From Saprospiraceae bacterium (lineage in GTDB: Bacteria > Bacteroidota > Bacteroidia > Chitinophagales > Saprospiraceae), in contig JADKAA010000024.1 of NCBI GenBank assembly GCA_016715465.1, positions 620,001 to 684,000 of the forward strand: a DNA stretch of 64,000 bases, read 5' to 3'. Below, one piece after another: positions 43,528-51,204 of this stretch (the first letter of the stretch is position 1; the number at the start of each line of letters is the position of its first letter). Under the pieces are notes generated by a model. It was not told where the DNA came from. It saw only the letters and a list, made by a program, of their open reading frames with translations, and searched no databases. Made by a program: the position numbers and the translations under genes.

Positions 43528-44437
43528 GGGCATGGTTTGATTCGGTTTTGACAAGTTTGATAAAAATTTCATTCAGTCCGGGCAGCACTTCATGGAAGGA
43601 TTGGATTTTAATGCCTTTGTCCAAAAGATAGCCCAGCAATTGGTTGGAATGGTGGCCTTCACCTACTTTGAAGGTGCGTGAAAATCCTTGCTCTTCCACA
43701 CTTTCAAAACCGGGGATTAGGTCCCAGTTTTGGGCGGGTACATCCGTGGTAAGGGTAAATATATTTTCCTTAAACTGCGTGCGCACCGAAGAGACACTGT
43801 CATTCAAAAGGATGTTACCTTTATTGATAAGTACGATGTCATCGCATATTTCTTCTACCTGTTCCATCCGGTGTGTGGAAAAAACTATGCTTACTCCTTC
43901 TTTGTGCAATTGATAAATTTCATCTTTGAGTAAGTCTGCATTGACCGGATCGAGTCCGGTGAAGGGTTCGTCGAGAATGAGCAATTTTGGCTTGTGCGCC
44001 ACGGTGGCTACAAACTGGACTTTTTGCTGCATACCTTTAGAGAGTTCTTCTATTTTTTTATTCCACCAGCCGGCCATTTGGAGTCTGTCGAACCACATCT
44101 TTATGGAAGCCTTCGCTTCATCATGGCTTAGTCCTTTTAGCTGTGCCAGGTACATCAACTGATCGGCTACCTTCATCTTTTTATACAGCCCCCGCTCTTC
44201 GGGCATATAGCCAATGTCTCTTGGATGATGAATGCTTAGCAGTTCATTGTCCAGATAAACGGCACCCTGATCGGCTTTGGTGATGTTGGTAATGATGCGG
44301 ATCAGCGTGGTCTTTCCCGCTCCGTTTGGGCCAAGCAGGCCAAATATTGTTCCCTTTTTTACAGAAAAGCTCACTGAATCCAGGGCAACATGGGAATGGT
44401 AAGCTTTGCGTACATTTTCAATCGTGAGGATGTCCAT
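43520..44437 (-). CDS. ABC transporter ATP-binding protein (NatA-like)
   Basis: A 305-residue cytosolic ATPase. It has Walker A GPNGAGKTTL (about 34-43), the signature LSKGMQQKVQ, Walker B KLLILDEPFTGLDP and a switch His in FSTHRMEQVEEI, followed by a DUF4162-type C-terminal domain. This layout belongs to exporters of the NatA/YhaQ type (sodium, drugs or peptides). Its membrane partner is the broken permease gene directly downstream. A TAnnTTTG box lies 12 bp before the ATG. If the permease is really broken, the pair is not functional. Confidence 0.88.
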   Translation of the reverse strand: MDILTIENVRKAYHSHVALDSVSFSVKKGTIFGLLGPNGAGKTTLIRIITNITKADQGAVYLDNELLSIHHPRDIGYMPEERGLYKKMKVADQLMYLAQLKGLSHDEAKASIKMWFDRLQMAGWWNKKIEELSKGMQQKVQFVATVAHKPKLLILDEPFTGLDPVNADLLKDEIYQLHKEGVSIVFSTHRMEQVEEICDDIVLINKGNILLNDSVSSVRTQFKENIFTLTTDVPAQNWDLIPGFESVEEQGFSRTFKVGEGHHSNQLLGYLLDKGIKIQSFHEVLPGLNEIFIKLVKTESNHAHE

Positions 44438-44449
44438 TCAGTTTTTTTT

Positions 44450-44457
44450 CAAAGTTA
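44450..44457 (-). promoter_or_regulatory. -7 box for the ABC exporter operon
   Basis: Reads TAACTTTG on the minus strand, a full match to TAnnTTTG, ending 12 bp before the ATG at 44437, so the leader would be under 10 nt. No clear -33 TTG. Confidence 0.4.
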
Positions 44458-44597
44458 AAAAAAATAGGACTTCTTTGGTGCCACTTTTCGATATTCATCT
44501 GTTATGAGACCACTAAAACCTGTTTTTCAAAGACAATAGCCCAAATTGTTTTCATCTCGACGGTATGGCCATGCCATGTATGCACAAATATAATAAC

Positions 44598-45278
44598 CTA
44601 TGGAGTTGTATGGATTTGAGTAAAGCATTGCCTGAGGCCATCTTCACTATAACATTCTGCCAGTTTTAAGCCGGAAGGCAAGGTAATCCAACGATCCCAG
44701 GAAATGTGATGTACCTTTGTATTATCCGCCGATCTGAGTACACAGGAAATGGGCATGAATGTGTCGCTTAGGGTCCAATGCTGGACGTATCCGTTATGAA
44801 TGGCATCATCAGCCAGCGTCAACTTCATTTGGATGTTGCCTTTAGAGGGAATAAACGCTTTTGTGGTGGAAGCTTCAAATGAGATTAAGTAACCAAACAG
44901 CCTGAATCGATCGGCATGCCATTGTTTTCTTATTTGGTCAACTTCTTCTGCCGTAAAGGGTCTGGAGGACGCCATCAGATCATCAGGAGATTTTATTTCC
45001 GTATAAAGCAAAATATAGGAGGAGTCCATTTCTATGCGGAGGGTTTGGTTGGTTTTGTACCAATGATAATGCCAGCCCTGGGGTGAAGTAAAATGGATGG
45101 TGTCGGTCTGCTGCCATGCCTTCAAGTTTAAATTTTGCAACAGGCCTGCAGTTATTTCATCCTCAGTTTTGGCAGGAATGCTTTGCTCTGATCGATACGA
45201 CAGAACCATAATGGTCATCACGCCAAGGGCTATGAACAGGGAAATGAACATCAGGGCTTTTCGGAATAGTTTATTCAA
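44598..45278 (-). CDS. Membrane-anchored hypothetical protein, 226 aa
   Basis: One N-terminal membrane helix (about 7-27: KALMFISLFIALGVMTIMVL) anchors a periplasmic beta-rich domain with many Trp residues (WQQTDTIHF, GWHYHWYK, WITLPSG). No family recognised. The start is TTG at 45278; the next ATG (45251) would remove the basic residues before the helix. It stands between the DegQ-like gene and the ABC exporter on the same strand. The strong terminator after the DegQ-like gene makes it a separate unit. Function unknown. Confidence 0.6.
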   Translation of the reverse strand: MNKLFRKALMFISLFIALGVMTIMVLSYRSEQSIPAKTEDEITAGLLQNLNLKAWQQTDTIHFTSPQGWHYHWYKTNQTLRIEMDSSYILLYTEIKSPDDLMASSRPFTAEEVDQIRKQWHADRFRLFGYLISFEASTTKAFIPSKGNIQMKLTLADDAIHNGYVQHWTLSDTFMPISCVLRSADNTKVHHISWDRWITLPSGLKLAECYSEDGLRQCFTQIHTTP

Positions 45279-45327
45279 GTAAACATGTATTATTATAAAT
45301 TAACCCTTTATGGCAGCAAAAGTTTCG

Positions 45328-45365
45328 AAAAAAAAAGATCCCTCCTTCGTGCGAAGAGAGGGATC
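45328..45365 (-). terminator. Terminator after the DegQ-like gene
   Basis: An 8-bp GC-rich stem (45337-45344 with 45358-45365), extended by five more pairs across a one-base bulge, is followed on the minus strand by nine T (45336-45328). It ends transcription of the protease gene 60 bp after its stop codon. Confidence 0.82.
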
Positions 45366-45423
45366 AATCAAAACAAAACGAAAAACCAACTTTATCGTGA
45401 AGACGCCAATGACGTCTGTATTG

Positions 45424-46593
45424 TTACAGTCCTTTTCTCAGTGTGGTGGGCAGGGAAATCTCCTTGCCACCTCTGTTCACCTGGATATCCAGGGTGTCGC
45501 CTCTTTTGGCAAACTTCATGGTGTTGGCAATGTCATCAAAGCCGGTTACCAGTTTACCATTTATCTTTACGATGACATCACCGGGAAGAATGCCAGCATA
45601 CTTGGCTGGACTTTTGGTATCCAATTCATCAACGTAAAAACCTTTTCTTACCCTAAGATCGAGTTCTTTGACCAGGTCGCCATCTACATCAAAACCACCA
45701 ATGCCCAGGTTCATTCTTTCTATGTTTCCACCCGATTCAATGATGGATGTTACAATGGTTTTCACAAGGTTGGAGGGAATGGCAAACGAATAGCCTGCAA
45801 ATACGCCTGTGGGTGTGGCAATGGCAGTATTGATGCCTACCAATTCGCCATTGCTTGTGACCAATGCACCTCCGCTGTTGCCTGGATTGATGGCTGCATC
45901 TGTCTGGATAAATTCTTCAATCGATTTTTCATCTTCTATCAGGTCGAGGTCGCGCCCTTTTGCGCTTACGATGCCAGCAGTAACGGTAGAAGTGAGATAG
46001 TCAAAAGGATTGCCCACCGCAAGCACCCATTCGCCTACCTTCAAATTGTCAGAATTGGATAAAGGAAGGCTGGTAAGATTGGACGCTTCTATTTTGATTA
46101 CGGCCAGGTCTGTCAGTGGATCTGTACCCACTTTTTTAGCCACATATTTTTTGCCATCAGCGGTGGTGACGGTAATCTTGTCTGCAAATCCCACCACATG
46201 GTTGTTGGTAATGATGTATCCATCCTTGCTGAAAATTACGCCTGAACCTGAGCCTTGTTGTTTTCGGTAAAAGTTTCGGTTAAAAATGTCGGCACCAAAA
46301 AAATCCTCTATGTCAAGAGAAAAAGGATTGCGCCTTTTCCGGCTGTTTTCCAGTGCCTGGGCATCGCTTTCTTCTGCCAGGATATGGACCACTCCTGAAG
46401 TGGCAACCTTTGCCGCGTGCACAAAATCAGGCCCTACTACCGGAACGGATGATGACGAGGATAATGCAGTTGCAGTTGCCTCCATTTGGAAATCCGGACC
46501 GATTATTTTTTTATCACCGGTCCATTGAATCAGACCGAAAGCCATAATTCCCCCTGTAAGGCCAGCCAATACATAAGAAAAAAATTGCTTCAC
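45424..46593 (-). CDS. DegQ/HtrA-like serine protease with one PDZ domain
   Basis: A 389-residue exported, probably membrane-tethered protease. A first hydrophobic helix (about 3-22) is followed by a linker and the trypsin-like domain with the triad His132 (NNHVVGF), Asp162 (TDLAVIKI) and Ser240 (NPGNSGGALV). One PDZ domain follows (about 306-389, FYVDELDTKSPAKYAGILPGDVIVKINGK). HtrA proteins degrade misfolded envelope proteins; a single PDZ and a helix anchor make it DegS-like in layout, though no RseA-type target is seen. The GTG at 46593 is preferred because the signal helix then begins at once; a frame up to 46665 is possible. Confidence 0.9.
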   Translation of the reverse strand: MKQFFSYVLAGLTGGIMAFGLIQWTGDKKIIGPDFQMEATATALSSSSSVPVVGPDFVHAAKVATSGVVHILAEESDAQALENSRKRRNPFSLDIEDFFGADIFNRNFYRKQQGSGSGVIFSKDGYIITNNHVVGFADKITVTTADGKKYVAKKVGTDPLTDLAVIKIEASNLTSLPLSNSDNLKVGEWVLAVGNPFDYLTSTVTAGIVSAKGRDLDLIEDEKSIEEFIQTDAAINPGNSGGALVTSNGELVGINTAIATPTGVFAGYSFAIPSNLVKTIVTSIIESGGNIERMNLGIGGFDVDGDLVKELDLRVRKGFYVDELDTKSPAKYAGILPGDVIVKINGKLVTGFDDIANTMKFAKRGDTLDIQVNRGGKEISLPTTLRKGL

Positions 46594-46813
46594 GATACTT
46601 CTAGTTAGTTTTAGTGTTAAACGGCGATAAAATGAACTTGGTTTACACAAACTACCTTTTAACACAATGTTAACAGTGGATAGAGACGAATAATATTTTG
46701 AATTATTTTTAGCAGTAAAACAAAAAACTGTTGCCTGACAAAGTATTTTAATAATCCGGATATTTTGTCTTTTAAGTAACTCAAATCATCGACTGATTAA
46801 TGGATAAAAGGCC

Positions 46814-46821
46814 TAAATTTG
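46814..46821 (+). promoter_or_regulatory. -7 box for nadC
   Basis: TAAATTTG matches TAnnTTTG and ends 18 bp before the nadC ATG at 46840. No good -33 TTG in front. Confidence 0.48.
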
Positions 46822-46839
46822 TAGAAATTAATAAAAATC

Positions 46840-47694
46840 ATGGAAGGCATAGATAACAGGGAACTTGACGATTTTATTCAGGCGGCATTGGCAGAAGACG
46901 TAGGATCAGGAGACCACACCTCGATCGCCTGTATTCCGGCAGATTCGATTAAGACGGCAAAGTTGTACGTAAAGGATGACGGGGTGATAGCGGGTATTGC
47001 CTTTGCCAGAAGGGTGTTTAAATTATTCGATCCCGAATGTCACTTTAACCAGTTATTGCCCGACGGTGCCGATGTCAAATATGGAGACATCGCTTTTGAA
47101 GTGGAAGCCAATACCAGGGTCTTGCTGAAAGCAGAAAGGTTGATTTTAAACACCATGCAGCGTCTCAGTGGCATCGCCACCATCAGCTCCCGGTTTGCCC
47201 TGGAGGTAGAAGACCTGCCCGTGACCATTCTGGACACCAGAAAAACTACACCCCTCATGAGGTTTCTGGAGAAGTGGGCCGTACGCATTGGTGGCTGCAG
47301 CAACTATCGGGATGGATTGTACGACTGGATCATGATCAAGGATAACCACATTGATGGATGCGGCAGCATAACGAGGGCAATCGATCAGGTGCACAGTTAT
47401 ATGAAAGCACAGGATATGGACTTGCACATCACGGTGGAGGTGCGCAACCTGGTAGAATTGCATGAGGTACTGCAACGCGGAGAGGTAAGCCGCATCATGC
47501 TCGACAATTTTGAAATTCCCATCATGCGCGAAGCGGTGGCTACGATTGCCAGGCGTTTTGAGGTGGAGGCTTCCGGGGGGGTTAACCTGAAAACAGTGCG
47601 GAAAATTGCTGAAACCGGGGTGGACTACATATCGGTGGGCGCCCTTACCCATTCAGCAGGAAGCTTGGATCTCAGCCTTAAAATTCAAAGATAG
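46840..47694 (+). CDS. nadC: Nicotinate-nucleotide pyrophosphorylase (carboxylating)
   Basis: A 284-residue cytosolic enzyme of de novo NAD synthesis that converts quinolinate and PRPP to nicotinate mononucleotide. Family marks are ALAEDVGSGDHTS near residue 15-27, ERLILNTMQRLSGIAT, TILDTRKTTPLMRFLEKWAVRIGGCSNYRDGLYDWIMIKDNH and the phosphate-binding VEASGGVNLKTVRKIAETGVDYISVGALTHS. Length and motifs are complete. nadA and nadB are not in the window. The bestrophin gene follows 4 bp downstream, so the two are co-transcribed. Confidence 0.95.
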   Translation: MEGIDNRELDDFIQAALAEDVGSGDHTSIACIPADSIKTAKLYVKDDGVIAGIAFARRVFKLFDPECHFNQLLPDGADVKYGDIAFEVEANTRVLLKAERLILNTMQRLSGIATISSRFALEVEDLPVTILDTRKTTPLMRFLEKWAVRIGGCSNYRDGLYDWIMIKDNHIDGCGSITRAIDQVHSYMKAQDMDLHITVEVRNLVELHEVLQRGEVSRIMLDNFEIPIMREAVATIARRFEVEASGGVNLKTVRKIAETGVDYISVGALTHSAGSLDLSLKIQR

Positions 47695-47698
47695 GGGT

Positions 47699-48562
47699 AT
47701 GATTTTATACAATCCCAAAGAATGGTGGCGCCTTATTTTTGCCTTCCATGAAAGCGACACCTTCCGCAAGATTTTACCGGGCATCTTTGGGGTGGCCATT
47801 TATACCGGGGTGGTCGCCTATCTCGAAAATGATGTATTTCATGTTGGCTTCAAAAACAGTACTGCCATTCATTCACTGGTAGGCTTTGTCCTTTCTCTTT
47901 TGCTCGTTTTCAGGACCAATACTGCTTACGATCGATGGTGGGACGGGCGCAAACTGTGGGGCACGGTGCTCAATGACAGCAGAAACCTGGCCATGAAACT
48001 CAGCGGCATGCTCGAATCAAAGGAGGATAAACGATTGTTTCAGATACTCATTTCCAACTATGCCATTGCACTTCGCGATCACCTGAGGGGGAGCAGAAAT
48101 CCAAATAATCTTCAGGATATTTCAACATATGACCTGGACCATTACGAGCGGTCAGATCATTTGCCAAACTGCATCACCAAGGCGCTTTATAAAGAAACCG
48201 GACGACTTTTCTCAGAGGGGAAGATCAATGGGGAACAACTGCTTTTTCTAAATGAACAGCTCCAGTCACTGGTCAATACCACAGGCGCCTGCGAAAGAAT
48301 TAAGAACACGCCAATACCTTATTCGTATAACATCTTTCTAAAAAAAGTAATTTTCATTTACGTCTTTTCCATGCCCATCGGTTTTGTGCGGGAGTTTGGA
48401 TATTGGGCTATGCCCATTGTGGCGGGTTTGTTTTATATCTTTGTGAGCATCGAACTTATTGCCGAAGAAATTGAAGACCCCTTTGGCACCGATTCCAATG
48501 ACCTTCCCATTGACCAGATATGTACCAACATAGGAAAAAATCTGGATGAGATACTGGATTAA
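47699..48562 (+). CDS. Bestrophin-family ion channel
   Basis: A 287-residue membrane protein of the bestrophin (UPF0187/YneE) family. The family pattern is visible: IHSLVGFVLSLLLVFRTNTAYDRWWDGRKLWG near residue 55-87, then a helical domain and C-terminal membrane helices with YVFSMPIGFVREFGYWAMPIV and the IAEEIEDPFGTDSNDLP motif. Bacterial bestrophins form pentameric cation channels. ATG 47699 is chosen because an upstream extension would lie inside nadC. It is 4 bp from nadC and followed by a DUF1456 gene. Confidence 0.9.
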   Translation: MILYNPKEWWRLIFAFHESDTFRKILPGIFGVAIYTGVVAYLENDVFHVGFKNSTAIHSLVGFVLSLLLVFRTNTAYDRWWDGRKLWGTVLNDSRNLAMKLSGMLESKEDKRLFQILISNYAIALRDHLRGSRNPNNLQDISTYDLDHYERSDHLPNCITKALYKETGRLFSEGKINGEQLLFLNEQLQSLVNTTGACERIKNTPIPYSYNIFLKKVIFIYVFSMPIGFVREFGYWAMPIVAGLFYIFVSIELIAEEIEDPFGTDSNDLPIDQICTNIGKNLDEILD

Positions 48563-48598
48563 CATTTTGCTTTGGATTAGCACCTTAAATCAAGTGAC

Positions 48599-48928
48599 AT
48601 GCCTGTAACCAACAATGACATACTCAAGAAACTCAGAATCGCCTTACAGTTGAAGGATACTGACATCCTCGAAATCCTCGATCTGGTCGGTTTTTCTATG
48701 ACCAAAGGGGCATTGAATGATCTTTTCAGAAATGAAGATCACCCCAGCTATGTGGAAGCGGGTGACCAGGTATTGCGCAATTTTCTCAACGGACTCATCA
48801 TTTACAAGCGAGGCCCGGCTCCCGACGCCCCACCTAAAAAGGAACAGGATCAGAAAAACACCCGACTCGATAAAAATTTTTTCCATCCGGTCCAACGGAA
48901 AAGAAATTTGCGAAATAAGGACGAATGA
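48599..48928 (+). CDS. DUF1456 (YehS-like) protein, single repeat
   Basis: A 109-residue protein. Residues 1-70 are one DUF1456 repeat (NNDILKKLRIALQLKDTDILEILDLVGFSMTKGALNDLFRNEDHPSYVEAGDQVLRNFLNGLI), followed by a basic, disordered tail (PPKKEQDQKNTRLDK...RKRNLRNKDE). Typical family members have two such repeats in about 155 residues, so this one is half length. Its role is unknown. It starts 36 bp after the bestrophin gene and probably belongs to the nadC transcript; a weak terminator follows. Confidence 0.82.
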   Translation: MPVTNNDILKKLRIALQLKDTDILEILDLVGFSMTKGALNDLFRNEDHPSYVEAGDQVLRNFLNGLIIYKRGPAPDAPPKKEQDQKNTRLDKNFFHPVQRKRNLRNKDE

Positions 48929-48949
48929 AAAATTAAATTGCTGTTTATC

Positions 48950-48974
48950 ACAGAATATTTTTTTCTGTTTTTTT
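48950..48974 (+). terminator. Weak intrinsic terminator after the DUF1456 gene
   Basis: A 6-bp stem (48950-48955 with 48963-48968) with a 7-nt loop is followed by six T. It starts 21 bp after the stop codon and probably ends the nadC-bestrophin-DUF1456 transcript. The stem is AT-rich and modest. Confidence 0.5.
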
Positions 48975-49157
48975 GTTTAAATACAAAATTATGGCTAGGA
49001 ATTATCCAAAAGGCCTTCTTTTAACCATAAATCGATCGGTTTAGAGTCCTGAGTCTCACTGTTTGTGTTACAACTTTATTAGGTCAGCTAAACGGGTAAA
49101 TACCGAAGACCCGGCCATGGTCTAAATCCGATTCGCAACAAAAAGCCGAAATTTTTG

Positions 49158-49165
49158 TATTTTTG
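49158..49165 (+). promoter_or_regulatory. -7 box directly before the BatA gene
   Basis: TATTTTTG matches TAnnTTTG and ends 5 bp before the ATG at 49171. If used, the transcript would begin at or next to the start codon. No TTG at the -33 distance. Confidence 0.38.
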
Positions 49166-49170
49166 TGACT

Positions 49171-51189
49171 ATGCATTTTTTATATCCTGGTATTTTATGG
49201 GGCTTGCTTTCGATTGCCATTCCGGTGATCATCCATCTATTCTATTTCAGAAGGTTTAAGAAGGTTTATTTTACCAATGTAAAATTCCTGAAGGAAATCA
49301 AGGAAGAAACTTCTTCGAGGAATAAGCTAAAAAACCTCCTGATTCTGGCAATGCGTTGCCTGGCACTGGCAGCACTGGTCTTTGCTTTTGCCCAGCCATT
49401 TATTCCCACTACCGCTGAAATAAAAACAGGGACAAAATCGGTGAGCATCTTTGTGGACAATTCGTTCAGCATGCGCGCCGAAAAATCCAACATCCCCCTG
49501 CTGGACCTGGCCAAAGAGCGGGCAGCCCGGCTGGTCAATGCCTATGGTGAAGATACCCGGTTTCAAATCATCACCAATGACCTTGAAGGCAGGCATCAGC
49601 GCCTTGTCTCAGGGGAAGAAGCACTTTCACTCATCGATGAAATTACGGCGAGTCCATCATCTCAACCGCTGAAGAAAATCATCAACCGCCAAAAGCAGGT
49701 GCTCAAGGGCGACCACATGATTATTTTCCTCATTTCTGATTTTCAAAAGTCGGTCACCGACATAGGAAGTTGGCAGGACTCCCTGGTTGAGCTTAATTTA
49801 TTGCCGGTGCAACATTCCATCCAAAAAAATGTAAGTATCGACAGTGTTTGGTTTGCAGCCCCAGTTCCGATTTTGGGTCAGTCCAACCAATTGGTGGTCA
49901 AATATACCAATCACTCCGACGATGTCGCAGAAGAAATAAAGGCGGCCATCTGGAAGGATGGGATGGAGAAGCCAGCAGGCAATATCAATATCAATCCGCG
50001 AAGCAGTACCCTTGACACCATTCCCCTTAACATTCTCAAAGCAGGCATTCACGAAGCAGAATTGAGAATCGTTGACTATCCGGTGCAGTTCGATGACCGG
50101 CTGTTTCTTAGTTTTAATGTGAAAGAAAAAGTAAAGGTTCTTTCCATCAATCAGGGGCAACCGGACCGATATCTCCAGGCAATGTTCGGAGGCATTGATT
50201 ATTTCAAGTTTGACAATCAGGACCTGGGTCAGATCAAATTTCAGCAGTTCAGGGATTACGACCTTATCCTGCTCAACGACCTGAGGACAATTACCACAGG
50301 CCTTGCCAATGAGTTGCAGAAATATCTTGAATCTGGTGGGAAGGTATTGTTGCTGCCTGCCAAAGACGCAGACATCCAGGCTTACAATGCCATGCTCTTG
50401 CAATGCAAAACAAGGAGAATCGATAAGTGGGATAATAAGCCAAGAGAAGTGGCCCTCATCAATACGGCCGATTTCGTATTTTCAGATGTATATACCAGCG
50501 TAGGGCCTAACCTCAAGCTGCCCGCCACGAAAGCAGGGTATCTGTTTTCGCCCGCACTGGTGGGCTCAGGCCTATCTTTGCTCACGTACCGCGACGGACA
50601 AACCTTTTTGTTTAAGAATGGCGTAGGGGAAGGGCAACTTTTTGTTTGTGCTGCACCGCTTTCAACGAACTACAACAATCTGGTAACTCAGGCAGAAGTA
50701 TTTGTGCCCATGTTGTATAAAATGGCATTATCCCGGTCAAAACCAGGCCGGCTTTCCTACTTTATTGGAAAAGACAACCTGATAGAAGCTGAAAACAAAA
50801 AGACCAATGGAGAAACGGTTTACAAACTCAAAGGCAAAACCGAGTTTATTCCCGGACAAAACAGTTTCGGCAAAAAAGTAATCCTGGACATTAAAAATCA
50901 AATCCTGAACGATGGTTATTATGACCTGGTTCTTCAGGATAGCATTCAGGATCGGTTTGCCTTCAATTATGACCGCGGGGAATCCAACCTGGATCTTTAC
51001 GATACGGACGAACTGGAAGAAATGGTAAAAAATGATGCGGTGCACATACTCAATTACGAAGGACAGGAAGGTATCCAGGAATTTGTGGGCGAAAAAGACA
51101 GGGGCATCGTTTTATGGAAGTGGTTTATTTTTGCGGCTTTGATGTTTTTGCTGGCGGAAATATTAATCATTAGGTATGTCAAAAATTGA
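49171..51189 (+). CDS. BatA/vWA-domain membrane protein
   Basis: A 672-residue inner-membrane protein. Residues 1-85 are the BatA N-terminal double-helix domain (FLYPGILWGLLSIAIPVIIHLFYFRRFKKVYFTNVKFL, then LILAMRCLALAALVFAFAQPF). A von Willebrand A domain starts near residue 93 with VSIFVDNSFSMR, where DxSxS is a MIDAS metal motif (here DNSFS). A periplasmic Ig/CARDB-like middle and a second vWA-like region (about 320-480) follow, and a final helix (FAALMFLLAEILIIRYVKN). Bat proteins are linked to aerotolerance and cell envelope in Bacteroides. ATG 49171 is chosen over GTG 49165. The dihydroorotase-like gene follows 16 bp downstream. Confidence 0.85.
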   Translation: MHFLYPGILWGLLSIAIPVIIHLFYFRRFKKVYFTNVKFLKEIKEETSSRNKLKNLLILAMRCLALAALVFAFAQPFIPTTAEIKTGTKSVSIFVDNSFSMRAEKSNIPLLDLAKERAARLVNAYGEDTRFQIITNDLEGRHQRLVSGEEALSLIDEITASPSSQPLKKIINRQKQVLKGDHMIIFLISDFQKSVTDIGSWQDSLVELNLLPVQHSIQKNVSIDSVWFAAPVPILGQSNQLVVKYTNHSDDVAEEIKAAIWKDGMEKPAGNININPRSSTLDTIPLNILKAGIHEAELRIVDYPVQFDDRLFLSFNVKEKVKVLSINQGQPDRYLQAMFGGIDYFKFDNQDLGQIKFQQFRDYDLILLNDLRTITTGLANELQKYLESGGKVLLLPAKDADIQAYNAMLLQCKTRRIDKWDNKPREVALINTADFVFSDVYTSVGPNLKLPATKAGYLFSPALVGSGLSLLTYRDGQTFLFKNGVGEGQLFVCAAPLSTNYNNLVTQAEVFVPMLYKMALSRSKPGRLSYFIGKDNLIEAENKKTNGETVYKLKGKTEFIPGQNSFGKKVILDIKNQILNDGYYDLVLQDSIQDRFAFNYDRGESNLDLYDTDELEEMVKNDAVHILNYEGQEGIQEFVGEKDRGIVLWKWFIFAALMFLLAEILIIRYVKN

Positions 51190-51192
51190 GGT

Positions 51193-51200
51193 TAAATTTG
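51193..51200 (+). promoter_or_regulatory. TAnnTTTG box before the dihydroorotase-like gene
   Basis: TAAATTTG ends 4 bp before the GTG start at 51205. It could be an internal promoter giving a leaderless mRNA, or a chance match. It lies between two genes only 15 bp apart. Confidence 0.28.
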
Positions 51201-51204
51201 TAGG

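Noticed and set aside
45310..46062. 250-codon open frame on the plus strand
   Set aside because: Antisense to the DegQ-like protease with intact triad; it also runs through the protease terminator. Shadow frame.
47146..47652. 168-codon open frame on the minus strand
   Set aside because: Antisense to nadC, which is complete; the product is Pro/His-rich and not protein-like.
49798..50403. 201-codon open frame on the minus strand
   Set aside because: Antisense to the BatA gene, no family features.
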